A stretch of 64,000 nt of DNA from contig CAYTVG010000007.1 in NCBI GenBank assembly GCA_964441755.1, forward strand, positions 124,001 through 188,000. The letters run 5' to 3'. The translations under genes were made by a program, and so were the position numbers. The stretch comes from JAUMBM01 sp964441755. GTDB taxonomy: Bacteria > Bacteroidota > Bacteroidia > Chitinophagales > Saprospiraceae. The notes beneath the pieces are model-generated. The model worked only from the letters and a program-made list of their open reading frames with translations, was not told the origin of the DNA and searched no databases. Of the stretch, positions 50,262-59,034 are shown piece after piece (position 1 is the stretch's first letter; every line of letters begins with the position of its first letter).

Positions 50262-50876
50262 ATGGAAAAGCAATTTCTGTGGATTATACTTTTACTGGCT
50301 ACACCTCTGCTGCTGGCAGCACACGGGCCAGAACCCGGCCAGCCCGCTGTCCGGCCCTTTTACCTGCGGGATCTCTTCCGGCAGAGCGATATGTTTTCCG
50401 AAAAATCACATTTCCTCTGGGCTGATTACCATGCCATCAGCAATCGCGGCAATCGCCCTTTTCTCTCGGCGGTCATCATCCCTCCGGTAGGCCTGGGCTA
50501 TGAAAAGCGATTGTTTAACAACTTCGGACTACGCATTGCCGCCGCCACCCACTGGTGGGACGAAGACCGCCTGCGGGTGAGTCTCCCCGAGCGGCAGCTA
50601 TTTTTACAATACCGCTACAGCTACTGGACGCTGGGTGCAGGCCTTTCCTACCATTTTGCTGTCAACTACCGCTGGGATCCCTACATAGCTTTCCAGCCGA
50701 GTTTCCGGCTCGCAAACGCCAGCTGTGAATGCGAATCATTCACAGAATCAGGCTGGTCAAATGACTTCCTTCTGGGGCTGCGCTATTTCGCCAGCCACCG
50801 CTTTTACCTGCTTGCAGAGGCCGGACAGCATGGCGTGGGCTATGCTAAAATAGGACTTGGGATAAAAATCTATTAA
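50262..50876 (+). CDS. Outer-membrane beta-barrel protein, 204 aa
   Basis: Signal peptide MEKQFLWIILLLATPLLLAA, then AHGPEPGQPAVRPFYLRDLFRQ and alternating strands rich in aromatic residues (NFGLRIAAATHWWDEDRLRVSL, FLQYRYSYWTLGAGLSYHFAV, DPYIAFQPSFRLAN, HRFYLLAEAGQHGVGYAKIGLGIKIY). The terminal strand pattern is typical of small OmpA/OmpW-size barrels. ATG 50262 was chosen for its signal peptide; the frame is open from 50217. Function unknown; 60 bases after the four-repeat protein and 15 before the VWA lipoprotein. Confidence 0.82.
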   Translation: MEKQFLWIILLLATPLLLAAHGPEPGQPAVRPFYLRDLFRQSDMFSEKSHFLWADYHAISNRGNRPFLSAVIIPPVGLGYEKRLFNNFGLRIAAATHWWDEDRLRVSLPERQLFLQYRYSYWTLGAGLSYHFAVNYRWDPYIAFQPSFRLANASCECESFTESGWSNDFLLGLRYFASHRFYLLAEAGQHGVGYAKIGLGIKIY

Positions 50877-50891
50877 TCAAAACCGTGTACT

Positions 50892-51593
50892 GTGAAAATC
50901 ATATACTATATAACATTTACAGGTATGTTGCTATTGACAGCCTGCGAGCAATACGACGCCCTCATGCCGGAGCCGCCGGTAGGCAGCATTAGCGGCGACC
51001 AGCTTAGCCTGGTTGAAACCTTTTCGCCCCTCACCTGCAACGACACCTCTGTCTGCAGCATCATTTATGACCAGCTTACCATACCCAATGTCCTTTGCAG
51101 ACTGGTCTCCAGCGAGCGCAACCGCGACATCGTATTCATCGTCGACAAGACCGGCTCTATGTCCGATGATATCGACATCGTCCGGCAGAACATCAACGAC
51201 ATCATCCGGTGTATCCCTCGAGGATGTCGACTGGGCGCAGCCTCTTATGGCGATATCTGGTCGGACGGCATTGACTGGTACGATTTTGTGGATCTGGATC
51301 GCGATTTCAACAAAGCGCGGGCGTTCATTGACAACATCCGAACCGTTGGCGGCGGCGACACCCCGGAATCGGTCTACGATGCCATCTGGAAAGCGCTGGA
51401 TGAGATGAGCTGGCAGAATTGTTCACCCCCGCCTTTGGTGATTGTCATGGGTGATGCGCCGCCGCACGTCGGGAGCAGAACGCAGCGCTCACTGGACGAT
51501 ATCATCGCCAAAACCGAAGCTATCTGCCCGGACAATGTCAAAGACGGAGAATGTGCAGGTGTGAGTTTTCGACCAATTATTATCATTAATTAA
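50892..51593 (+). CDS. VWA-domain lipoprotein (GTG start)
   Basis: 233 residues beginning at a GTG; the signal peptide MKIIYYITFTGMLLLTAC has a lipobox with lipidated Cys18. After a short linker the von Willebrand A domain has DIVFIVDKTGSMSDDID (MIDAS Asp85, DxTGS form), GAASYGD, GGGDTPESVYDAIWKALDEM and PLVIVMGDAPPH, and ends at RPIIIIN, so the C-terminal helix of the domain is barely complete. VWA lipoproteins usually bind proteins at the cell surface or in the periplasm. It is 15 bases downstream of a barrel protein and 17 before another. Confidence 0.88.
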   Translation: MKIIYYITFTGMLLLTACEQYDALMPEPPVGSISGDQLSLVETFSPLTCNDTSVCSIIYDQLTIPNVLCRLVSSERNRDIVFIVDKTGSMSDDIDIVRQNINDIIRCIPRGCRLGAASYGDIWSDGIDWYDFVDLDRDFNKARAFIDNIRTVGGGDTPESVYDAIWKALDEMSWQNCSPPPLVIVMGDAPPHVGSRTQRSLDDIIAKTEAICPDNVKDGECAGVSFRPIIIIN

Positions 51594-51610
51594 TCAACAA
51601 ACCTTTTATT

Positions 51611-52129
51611 ATGAAAAAGTTCTATCTATTATTCCTGCTGATTACGACTGGCTGTATGCTCAGCACCAGCCTGCAGGCACAGGAGTACCGCTCGGCAATA
51701 GGCCTGCGCCTGGGCTCTCCCGTATCTGCCTCTTTCAAGACATTTATCAGCAACAATGGCGCTATTGAAGGATTTGTCAACTACAATACTGAGAATACCT
51801 TCTCCAGCTATCGCTGGTCGCGTATCGGGCTGGGAGCCGCCTATCAGAAACACGATGACCTGGGCGGAAATATCAGCGGTATCAGCTGGTATTACGGATT
51901 TGGTGCCACGGCCTACCGCTGGGGGTATAGCGATGACAGTTTTTTCAATGATTACGGGAGTTTTTCGCTGGGACTGCAGGGATATGCGGGGTTGGAATAT
52001 GTATTCCCCAGCCGCAAGATTGTACTCAGTCTGGACTGGGTACCCACCTATTTCATCAGTGGCGGCTATGTCAGCGGATTTGGTTATGACCAGGGGGCAC
52101 TGTCTGTTCGCTATATCTTCCGGCAGTAA
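51611..52129 (+). CDS. Outer-membrane beta-barrel protein, 172 aa
   Basis: Signal peptide MKKFYLLFLLITTGCMLSTSLQAQ, then EYRSAIGLRLGSPVSASFKTFISNNGAIEGFVNY, RIGLGAAYQKHDDLGG, WYYGFGATAYRWGY, GSFSLGLQGYAGLEYVFPSRKIVLSLDWVPTYFISGGY and a final FRQ. Alternating hydrophobic and aromatic strands imply a small beta barrel. The Cys in the signal region (TTGC) is not at a good lipobox position, so export to the outer membrane is more likely than lipidation. Last gene of the run 47735-52129. Confidence 0.82.
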   Translation: MKKFYLLFLLITTGCMLSTSLQAQEYRSAIGLRLGSPVSASFKTFISNNGAIEGFVNYNTENTFSSYRWSRIGLGAAYQKHDDLGGNISGISWYYGFGATAYRWGYSDDSFFNDYGSFSLGLQGYAGLEYVFPSRKIVLSLDWVPTYFISGGYVSGFGYDQGALSVRYIFRQ

Positions 52130-52167
52130 TTTTTGTTTGTCAGTTCATTGAAATCCGGGTCCTGGCA

Positions 52168-52278
52168 TCTGTTCGGGATTTTCTACCGGCAGCAAAAGTA
52201 AGCTATCGGATATCTGTTTGCGTTTCAACCGAGTGTAGCCGGCACTGCCGTCAATAAAAGTTGAAACTCCGGGATAAG
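52168..52278 (+). repeat. Dispersed palindromic intergenic repeat, copy 8
   Basis: Left arm CTGTTCGGGATTTTCTACCG is nearly identical to the copy at 63095. The core AACCGAGTGTAGCCGGCACT matches the family core, flanked by GTTTCAAC and GTTGAAAC. The right arm is diverged. Confidence 0.6.
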
Positions 52279-52384
52279 CCCTCTTTGGGCTCTGCATTAA
52301 AATTCAGAACAGGCTCCGGGAGCCCGGCCATTTAGATGGCTATACATGGTCGTAGTCATCATCACATTATCAATAGTAGCCATT

Positions 52385-54370
52385 ATGAGATTATCATTAT
52401 TAATTTTAACCGTACTATTCACCTACATGAATGCGGGCAGTCAGTCCCTGCCCCTGCTCTTTGATTTTGAAAATCCACCTGTATTTCAACCACAGTTTTG
52501 GACATTACACCCCAATTTGTCGGGTAGTAACGGTCGGGTAGAGATCGTTAATGATCCGGATACCGGCAATTACTACGCTGTTCTGAGCAAACAGAATGAC
52601 AGTGGAGGGGTGACACAATCCGCCATTGACCTCAAGCTCAACATCAGCAGCTGGGCCGGGCTGGAGGTGGATTTTAGTTTTGATTTCAATTACTTCTTCA
52701 ATGAAACGCAGTTTAACGACGCTGTTTTCATGAGCGACAATGGCGGTGTAAGTTTCAAACGCGTACTGGCGATGCAGCCCTCCCGTTGGTGCCAGAATGA
52801 GTGGATGCGCTTCCCCGTATTCGATTTCAATGCCCTGCTGGCGAATAACGGACTCAGTTATTCATCCAATTTTGTGATCCGGTTTTCACACGAAGGGACG
52901 GGAGATCTGAACACAAGTGGTGACGAGGATGGACTGCTGCTTGACAACATACGCTTTGACGTACGGCAGCCGCTGCAGCCGGCAACACTTCCTTTTGCCG
53001 AAAGCTTTGCCACAGGGGAGCTCAACCCCTTCCATTGGCGCATCATGCGCAGCATACCCAATCCTAGTGGGACACTACCAGACAGTATTACACCCTCCTA
53101 CTATGCATCCATTATCAACGGCGATGCGGTTGATAATGACAACTACAGCCTTGCTTTGGGCAAGATCCATGACTGCGGAGGCGAAACGAGCAGCTACCTG
53201 GATCTGCACCTGAACCTGCTGAATATGGAAGACCAGCAGCTGCTGCTCTCCTTTGCTTTTAAACATTTCTACGATGAAACCCAATTTGCCGATGCACTGT
53301 GGCTGAGCGACGATGGCGGTCAAACTTTTGTCGAAGAACGACGCATAGCGCTGGAACCAAGCCGATGGAGGAACAATATCTATGGCAGCTTCCAATCCAT
53401 CTGGCTCAATCAACTGATAGAAAGCTGGGGGCTTAGCTACAGCAGCGACTTTGTCATTCGGTTTAATCAGACAGGGACAGGCGATTTTAACACCTCCGGT
53501 GATGAGGACGGCATGATCATCGATGATGTCAGAATTGATGTGTTAGCACCCGTGACCTACAAGCTTCCTCCCTTCTGTGATGATTTTGAAAATTCGGATT
53601 ACGAAGCCCACTGGCGCTTTGGTACTGCTGAACTGACCTCCTCCGGGCAGGCTACCAACGGAACCAACCCCGCCCATCTGGTCGGCCAATTGGCCTTCCG
53701 GGGTGTTGAAGAGTCGGTGGGACTCGCGCTGGGCAACCGCTACGACAGTGAAGAGAACAGCCTGGTCCGGGCAGATATGCACGTCGATTTCCGTTCAGTG
53801 AGCGATGCTGTACTTTCCTTTGCCCTGTTCGATCACTACAACGAGAATCAATTTCAGGAGGGGCTCTACCTCAGTATTGACGGCGGTGACAATTTCACCA
53901 AGATATACACTTTCGACTGGCCGGCAATTGGTGATAACAACTATACCCTGATAAATTTACCGCTGGAGGCAATAGCTGCCAGCAACGGACTTAACCTGAG
54001 CGCTGAGACCATCCTTCGTTTTCAGTATTACGGAGCGGGTGATTTCAGTACTTCCGGTGATGAAGACGGCATGATTCTCGACAACGTATGCATCAGCGGC
54101 ATTGTTGTTGCCGACGACAGCCCTTCCCTTGACGAGCGCCTGCAGCTATGGCCCAACCCGGTTGTTGACCTGTTGCAGCTAGCCTTACCGACTGCCGAAA
54201 AGCTGGTCATTCGGCTGACAGATGCCCAGGGCAGAGAGGTACTACGGCAGGAGTTGCGGGAAGCTGTGAGCACTCACAGCCTCGACATGCGCCGGCTGCC
54301 GGCAGGCATGTACGGGCTGCAACTGCAGCATTCGCAAGGAACTGTATACAGGAAGATCATCAAACAGTAG
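52385..54370 (+). CDS. T9SS-secreted protein with three repeat domains and C-terminal sorting domain
   Basis: 661 residues. Signal peptide MRLSLLILTVLFTYMNAGSQS, then three related blocks of about 185 residues. Each has a variant of FNETQFNDAVFMSDNGG, a WMRF/WLNQ strand, GLSYSSNFVIRF and FNTSGDEDG(M/L)I(I/L)D(D/N)VRIDV; this resembles reelin/MAM-like beta sandwiches. The C-terminus (about 590-661: LQLWPNPVVDLLQLAL, LTDAQGREVLRQELRE, DMRRLPAGMYGLQLQ, RKIIKQ) is a type A T9SS sorting domain, so the protein should be cargo of the PorU/PorV system encoded at 22.8-28.1 kb. ATG 52385 chosen for its signal peptide. Confidence 0.9.
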   Translation: MRLSLLILTVLFTYMNAGSQSLPLLFDFENPPVFQPQFWTLHPNLSGSNGRVEIVNDPDTGNYYAVLSKQNDSGGVTQSAIDLKLNISSWAGLEVDFSFDFNYFFNETQFNDAVFMSDNGGVSFKRVLAMQPSRWCQNEWMRFPVFDFNALLANNGLSYSSNFVIRFSHEGTGDLNTSGDEDGLLLDNIRFDVRQPLQPATLPFAESFATGELNPFHWRIMRSIPNPSGTLPDSITPSYYASIINGDAVDNDNYSLALGKIHDCGGETSSYLDLHLNLLNMEDQQLLLSFAFKHFYDETQFADALWLSDDGGQTFVEERRIALEPSRWRNNIYGSFQSIWLNQLIESWGLSYSSDFVIRFNQTGTGDFNTSGDEDGMIIDDVRIDVLAPVTYKLPPFCDDFENSDYEAHWRFGTAELTSSGQATNGTNPAHLVGQLAFRGVEESVGLALGNRYDSEENSLVRADMHVDFRSVSDAVLSFALFDHYNENQFQEGLYLSIDGGDNFTKIYTFDWPAIGDNNYTLINLPLEAIAASNGLNLSAETILRFQYYGAGDFSTSGDEDGMILDNVCISGIVVADDSPSLDERLQLWPNPVVDLLQLALPTAEKLVIRLTDAQGREVLRQELREAVSTHSLDMRRLPAGMYGLQLQHSQGTVYRKIIKQ

Positions 54371-54444
54371 TCAGTGAGCCCGCACCCGTGTCTGGTGCAA
54401 ATTTGTGCAAAAAATCGTAATATTGCAGCATGGCTTTTCCACTC

Positions 54445-54453
54445 AAGGAGGAG
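54445..54453 (+). promoter_or_regulatory. Strong Shine-Dalgarno AAGGAGGAG
   Basis: AAGGAGGAG ends two bases before the ATG at 54456. Such a strong site is rare in this window and sets the start of the 446-residue gene against the longer frame from 54405. Confidence 0.6.
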
Positions 54454-54455
54454 TC

Positions 54456-55796
54456 ATGCTGCAGACGATGAACCTACTTGACCGCTGGTTTGGCGCGGGC
54501 GACTATCAGGAGCCTGTCATTTCCTTCGGGCGTTATGGCGACGCACAGGAGACGGCTGCCCGGCAGCAGCACTGGGAGGCGGCGCAGGCAGCCTTCCGCG
54601 CTGCCGACTACCTGGTGAGCTGCCGCTCACTGCTGCAGTATATGTCCAATCCGGAGGGCGACAATCTAAGCTGGCGCTTCGAGCAGGAGCAGCTGCACTT
54701 CTCCTTTTTTCAGGGCTCCAAAAAAATTAGCGGGCTGGCCGACCACCGGCAGCTGCGTGCGCAGGTGCGGCTGGGGCGGCTGGGCGCTCAGGATCTGCCC
54801 GAGCTGTCGCTGCAGTTGCTGGCACGCAATGCTTCTTTTTACTACTGCCGCTACGCCATTGATGATGAGCGCTGTATATGCCTTGTCTTCGACACCCTCA
54901 TACAGGATGCAGCGCCCTCCAAGCTGTACAATGCCTTTCGGGAGCTGGCCATTGCTGCCGACAAGCTCGACGACCTGCTGCTCGACTCCTTCCCGCAGGT
55001 GGCAGCGGTAGAATCCGAACACCTGCAGGCGGTGCCTCCTGATGAGCAGCGTGCACGCGTTGCTTTTATCCGGGAGCGTGTTGCCGGCGCCTTGCGGCTG
55101 GCCGGCGACCCGCTGGCGAAAATCAGCCAGCACCCGCAGGCCATCTCTTATGTGCTGCTGGACGCCCTCTTTCGCATCGACTACCTCACCCGGCCGGAAG
55201 GTATTGGCATGGAGTCGCTGGAGCGGGCACAGCGGCTGTATTTTGACCGCTTCAACAAGCGGCAGATTCAGGCGCGCAATGCGCTGCTGGCGGAGGAGTT
55301 GCAGCTGCTGGCGAGCCGCTCAGAGGCTTGCTTAAGCCGCGAAATGTACCGGGGTATTTATACCTTTGGCATTACCCAGCACGTCAGTCACGAGCGGGTG
55401 GTGCAGCAGATTGACCACGAGCTGCCCAACATAGCCTGGTACCTCGATCAGGAATGTCCGCTGGCAGCCACGGCCATCGCGGGCTACGTCATAGGCTACT
55501 GCCTGTTCAATTTTTCTCTGCCCCCCGTTGACAAAGACCTTTTCCACCTCTACTACCGCATCACCGAGCCTGTCTTTTTTGCCGACCTGGGCTTTGCCCC
55601 TGCCTATGCCGAGCCTGCTACGGGCAAGCCCCTGCGCAGGCCCATACGACAGGCGCTCGACAAGCTGGCAGAAAAACAGCAGGATCAAAACCCAAAGCTG
55701 CAGTTGGCTGTTGATAAGCTGGTATTCGATGATCTGGCCCGTTTTTCTTACAGCTACCTGCAGATGATCCACCAACTCAGGCTCAACCAACAATAA
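54456..55796 (+). CDS. Uncharacterised protein, 446 aa, coupled to paaD
   Basis: Not recognised. It starts MLQTMNLLDRWFGAGDYQEPVISFGRYGDAQETAARQQHWEAAQAAF with no export signal. Predicted mostly helical and Q/E/R-rich; notable pieces are FSFFQGSKKISGLADHRQLRAQVRLGRLGAQDLPEL, a FYYCRYAIDDERCICLVFDTLI beta segment and LQMIHQLRLNQQ at the end. The stop is four bases before the paaD ATG, so the two genes are almost certainly cotranscribed. No phenylacetate-pathway motif is visible in it. Confidence 0.82.
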   Translation: MLQTMNLLDRWFGAGDYQEPVISFGRYGDAQETAARQQHWEAAQAAFRAADYLVSCRSLLQYMSNPEGDNLSWRFEQEQLHFSFFQGSKKISGLADHRQLRAQVRLGRLGAQDLPELSLQLLARNASFYYCRYAIDDERCICLVFDTLIQDAAPSKLYNAFRELAIAADKLDDLLLDSFPQVAAVESEHLQAVPPDEQRARVAFIRERVAGALRLAGDPLAKISQHPQAISYVLLDALFRIDYLTRPEGIGMESLERAQRLYFDRFNKRQIQARNALLAEELQLLASRSEACLSREMYRGIYTFGITQHVSHERVVQQIDHELPNIAWYLDQECPLAATAIAGYVIGYCLFNFSLPPVDKDLFHLYYRITEPVFFADLGFAPAYAEPATGKPLRRPIRQALDKLAEKQQDQNPKLQLAVDKLVFDDLARFSYSYLQMIHQLRLNQQ

Positions 55797-55800
55797 GACC

Positions 55801-56310
55801 ATGACAAGCACACAAACGACAACCATTGCCGACCTGTGGCAACTATTAGAAACAGTGAGCGATCCCGAGGTGCCGGTACTTTCGGTGGTAGACCTGGGCG
55901 TTGTGCGGGCCATCGAGCTGCCGGAAGGCGGAGGGGTAAAGATTACGATCACGCCTACCTATTCCGGCTGTCCTGCCATGAACGTCATTGAGATCAACAT
56001 CCGGGCGGTGCTGCAGGAGCATGGCTATGCGCCGGTGACGGTCGAAACTGTCCTCAGTCCGGCCTGGACGACCGACTGGCTCAGTGAGGCCGGGCGCGAG
56101 AAGCTGCGCGCTTACGGGATTGCCCCGCCGGAGCCGGGCGATGAGGACGGGGATGCGCTGGCGCTTTTCCGGCCGGAAAAAAAAGTCAGCTGTCCCCACT
56201 GCAATTCGCGCAACACCCGCCTGGTGTCGCAGTTTGGTTCTACAGCCTGTAAGGCGCTGTACCGCTGCCTCGACTGTCTTGAACCTTTTGACTATTTCAA
56301 ATGTCACTAA
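55801..56310 (+). CDS. paaD: PaaD-like iron-sulfur assembly protein (phenylacetyl-CoA epoxidase subunit PaaD family)
   Basis: 169 residues with the MIP18/DUF59 fold: LWQLLETVSDPEVPVLSVVDLGVVRAIEL, ITPTYSGCPAMNVIEINIRAVL (conserved Cys), TVETVLSPAWTTDWLSEAGREKLRAYGIAPP, and the PaaD-specific zinc-ribbon end KKVSCPHCNSRNTRLVSQFGSTACKALYRCLDC. PaaD helps mature the diiron phenylacetyl-CoA epoxidase. paaA, paaB, paaC and paaE are not in the window, so it is either an isolated copy or part of a scattered pathway; a general MIP18-like role is possible. It is cotranscribed with the 446-residue gene. Confidence 0.85.
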   Translation: MTSTQTTTIADLWQLLETVSDPEVPVLSVVDLGVVRAIELPEGGGVKITITPTYSGCPAMNVIEINIRAVLQEHGYAPVTVETVLSPAWTTDWLSEAGREKLRAYGIAPPEPGDEDGDALALFRPEKKVSCPHCNSRNTRLVSQFGSTACKALYRCLDCLEPFDYFKCH

Positions 56311-56320
56311 GCGCGCGTTC

Positions 56321-56415
56321 GGGGATTGCCGGCAGCAATTCCCAAATGCGCAGGGCAGCAACGGGACAGACAAACCCATTGCGTGCTGCCCGAAACCGGG
56401 GACAGCTGCTGTCCC
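56321..56415 (+). promoter_or_regulatory. Structured leader before the TonB-dependent receptor gene
   Basis: Three stem-loops stack in the 122-base gap: GGGGATTGC/GCAATTCCC (56331-56343), GGGCAGCA (56353-56360) with TGCTGCCC (56384-56391), and GGGACAG/CTGTCCC (56399-56415). It may be a terminator plus an attenuator-like leader; no known riboswitch pattern was recognised. Confidence 0.35.
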
Positions 56416-56432
56416 TGCAGCCATGAAAATCA

Positions 56433-58766
56433 ATGCGGATGCATTTACCACACACCACTGTAAGCGGGTGCCTCAGGCACCTGGCGCAGGTAGTCATCAT
56501 CATTTTTATAAGCCTCGCCTGGCAGCTGCCGCTGGGGGCGCAGGGATTGGGGCAGACCCTGCGGGGGCAGGTAGTCGACGCCGACAGCGGGCAGCCGCTG
56601 GTGGCGGCCAGCCTGCAGCTGGTGCCCGGCGAGCTGGCAACAGCGACGGACAGCGGCGGGTACTTTCGCTTCGAGCAGGTCATGCCCGGGCGCTATCGGC
56701 TGCGCCTTAGCTACGTAGGCTATGAGTCTATGGACATCGACGGGCTGTTGCTCACCGCCGGCAAAGAACTGGTGCTTGCGGTCACTATGCGCCCGGCCGC
56801 TACCGCTTTGGGGGCCGTCACTGTCAGCGCTGCGCGCATGGACATACGCCAGCTTGCCGGGCCGGGGCTGCAGCTGCTCACCATGGAAGAAACCAACCGC
56901 TTTCCCGCCACCTTTTTTGACCCTGCCCGCCTCGCCCTGTTTATGCCGGGGGTTGTGCAGACCAATGACCAGGGCAATGGCATGTCAATCCGCGGCCACT
57001 CGCCCGAAGCCGTTGTCTGGCGACTCGAAGGTATAGAGACGGTAAACCTCAACCACACCGCCAATGCGGGCACGCTGGCCGACGGTGCGGTGCGCAGCGG
57101 CGGCGGGGTCAATGCCCTGAGTGCACAGCTGCTCGACCACGCCCAGCTCTACAGCGGGCTGCAGCCGGTAGCCTACGGCAATGCTGTTGGCGGCCAGCTC
57201 GATATGCGGCTGCGGGAGGGCAACAATGAGCGTGCAGAATACACCCTGCAGGCGGGCGTCATCGGCCTCGATGCGGCGGCTGAGGGCCCTTTCCGCAAAG
57301 GCGGCCGCGCCTCCTGGCTGTTCAACTACCGCTACTCATTTACAGGCCTGCTCAGTGCGCTGGGGGTACCTTTGGGTGATGAAGACATAAGATTTCAGGA
57401 TTTTAGTTACCACCTTGTCTTTCCCGACCGCGGCGGGGGCAAGCTGCGCCTTTTCGGCGTCTTTGGCAGCAGCAGCAACGATTATGCGGGGGAGGCCGAC
57501 AGCAGCCGCTGGCTGGTGGAAAAAGACGCCTATTCGGCCATCAATTTTAGTGGCCGCCTCGGCACAGCCGGGCTGGCCTACCAGCGCCCCCTCAGCAGCA
57601 GGGGGTCGCTGCGCGTGGCCGCTGCCTGGTCGGCCATGGAGGCCGACCGCAGGGCCAGCAGCATTTTTTCGGCCGGGCCGGAAAATGACCGGCAGCGAGA
57701 GCGCAAGCTCAGCATGCAGGCCGTGTACCGGCACAAAATACCCGTCGGCCAGTTTGTAGAAACCGGCCTGGAGGGGCTGTCGTGGCGCGAGTACATTCTC
57801 TTTGACCGGGGCGGCAGCGCTGTCGGCAATCCTTTCAACCCCTACCTGCGCGAGCAGCAGGGCCAGCTGGGCGCCGCTTTTGCCCGCTGGCAGCTGGAGC
57901 GCCGCCACTGGCAGGCGTCTGTCGGCGGCCGGCTGACGGTGGCCGGTGCCTCCCTGGGCGGTCGCGCCTGGCTGGCGCCGCGCGCCTGGCTGGCCTGGCT
58001 GCCGGCCCAGGGCCGGCAGTGGCAGCTAGGCTATGGCGAGCAGCAGCAGTTTACGGCCTTTCCGGCCCGGCTGCGGCAGCTGTCGCTGAGCTACCGGCAG
58101 CAGCTGCGCAGCCAGCTGCAGTGGCAGCTGGAGGCATACGCCCAGCAGTTGAGAAGCCTTGAAAAAGACGGGCGGGTTGACCGTGTCAACGGGCAGGAGA
58201 CGGCCGACCTGCCGTCGCTGCCGGCAGCGACAGCAGCCCGCTACTACGGGCTGGAAGGCAGCCTTCGGCGCCGCAGCACCGACAACTGGCACTACCTGCT
58301 CAGCCTCAGCGTTTTTGGCACACAATACAGGCGCGATGCGACGGCCGACTGGCAGCAAGGGCGCTTCAGCAGCCGCTTTTCGGCCTCCGCCATCGTTGGC
58401 CGCGAATGGGTGCGCCCCGGCAAAGATCAGCTCAATCGCCGCTGGGGCCTGAGTATGGCTGCGCAATACAACGGAGGCCAGCGCACGGCCCCGATGGATG
58501 CCGGCCTGTCGCAGCAGCTGGGCTGGACCGTCGTTGATGCCGGCGCCGGCTACCCGCTTCGCCTCACCGACTACTACCGGATTGATGTGCGTTGGTATAC
58601 ACAGCGCAACAAGCCCGGCAGAAACAGCACTTTTTCTGTTGATATACAAAATGTTACCGCTACAACAAATCTGGCCTACCGATACTATGACCGCTGGCTG
58701 CAACAGGAGAGCAGCCGTAGTCAGCTGCCGCTCATCCCGGTGCTGAGCTATCGCAGGACGTGGTAG
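56433..58766 (+). CDS. TonB-dependent outer-membrane receptor with N-terminal carboxypeptidase-like domain
   Basis: 777 residues. Export signal (HLAQVVIIIFISLAWQLPLGAQ), then a carboxypeptidase-regulatory-like module (LRGQVVDADSGQPLVAASLQL...GGYFRFEQVMPGRYRLRLSYVGYES) at about 40-120, then plug (FMPGVVQTNDQGNGMSIRGHSPEAVVWRLEGIETV) and barrel. It is shorter than typical 900-1000-residue SusC-like members and lacks a SusD partner, so it is a TonB-dependent transporter for an unknown substrate. The barrel region is rich in Gln and Arg (for example ARLRQLSLSYRQQLRSQLQW), and no transport ligand motif can be named. ATG 56433; an upstream ATG at 56423 is in a different frame. Confidence 0.85.
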   Translation: MRMHLPHTTVSGCLRHLAQVVIIIFISLAWQLPLGAQGLGQTLRGQVVDADSGQPLVAASLQLVPGELATATDSGGYFRFEQVMPGRYRLRLSYVGYESMDIDGLLLTAGKELVLAVTMRPAATALGAVTVSAARMDIRQLAGPGLQLLTMEETNRFPATFFDPARLALFMPGVVQTNDQGNGMSIRGHSPEAVVWRLEGIETVNLNHTANAGTLADGAVRSGGGVNALSAQLLDHAQLYSGLQPVAYGNAVGGQLDMRLREGNNERAEYTLQAGVIGLDAAAEGPFRKGGRASWLFNYRYSFTGLLSALGVPLGDEDIRFQDFSYHLVFPDRGGGKLRLFGVFGSSSNDYAGEADSSRWLVEKDAYSAINFSGRLGTAGLAYQRPLSSRGSLRVAAAWSAMEADRRASSIFSAGPENDRQRERKLSMQAVYRHKIPVGQFVETGLEGLSWREYILFDRGGSAVGNPFNPYLREQQGQLGAAFARWQLERRHWQASVGGRLTVAGASLGGRAWLAPRAWLAWLPAQGRQWQLGYGEQQQFTAFPARLRQLSLSYRQQLRSQLQWQLEAYAQQLRSLEKDGRVDRVNGQETADLPSLPAATAARYYGLEGSLRRRSTDNWHYLLSLSVFGTQYRRDATADWQQGRFSSRFSASAIVGREWVRPGKDQLNRRWGLSMAAQYNGGQRTAPMDAGLSQQLGWTVVDAGAGYPLRLTDYYRIDVRWYTQRNKPGRNSTFSVDIQNVTATTNLAYRYYDRWLQQESSRSQLPLIPVLSYRRTW

Positions 58767-59034
58767 CGCTGCCGGCGGAACAAATAATTTGCCGCCCAAT
58801 TGGCAAAATTGTGTAAATTTAGGCTTGGCTACGGGCTGCCTGAGGCAGTCTCAAAAGCATTTTGCCGCCTGGGCGGCGCAGTAAATTCTCAGAAAAGATA
58901 ACTTTACAATCGCTGGTCGTAGTTTTGGTGGCAGAGGCTGCCAAAACCACGACCAGTGGCAGCTCGCTGAGCTGCCGGCCTGATTAATTTTTCCGGACGA
59001 CCTGGTGCTACCGGGCAACTTAGAGCGCTGACTA
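58767..59034. other. 268-bp spacer with two hairpins
   Basis: Contains TGGTCGTAGTTTTGG...CCAAAACCACGACCA (58914-58955) and GGCAGCTC-GCT-GAGCTGCC (58958-58976), both GC-rich hairpins that could terminate the receptor transcript. No T-tract, ORF or consensus promoter was seen. Confidence 0.45.
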
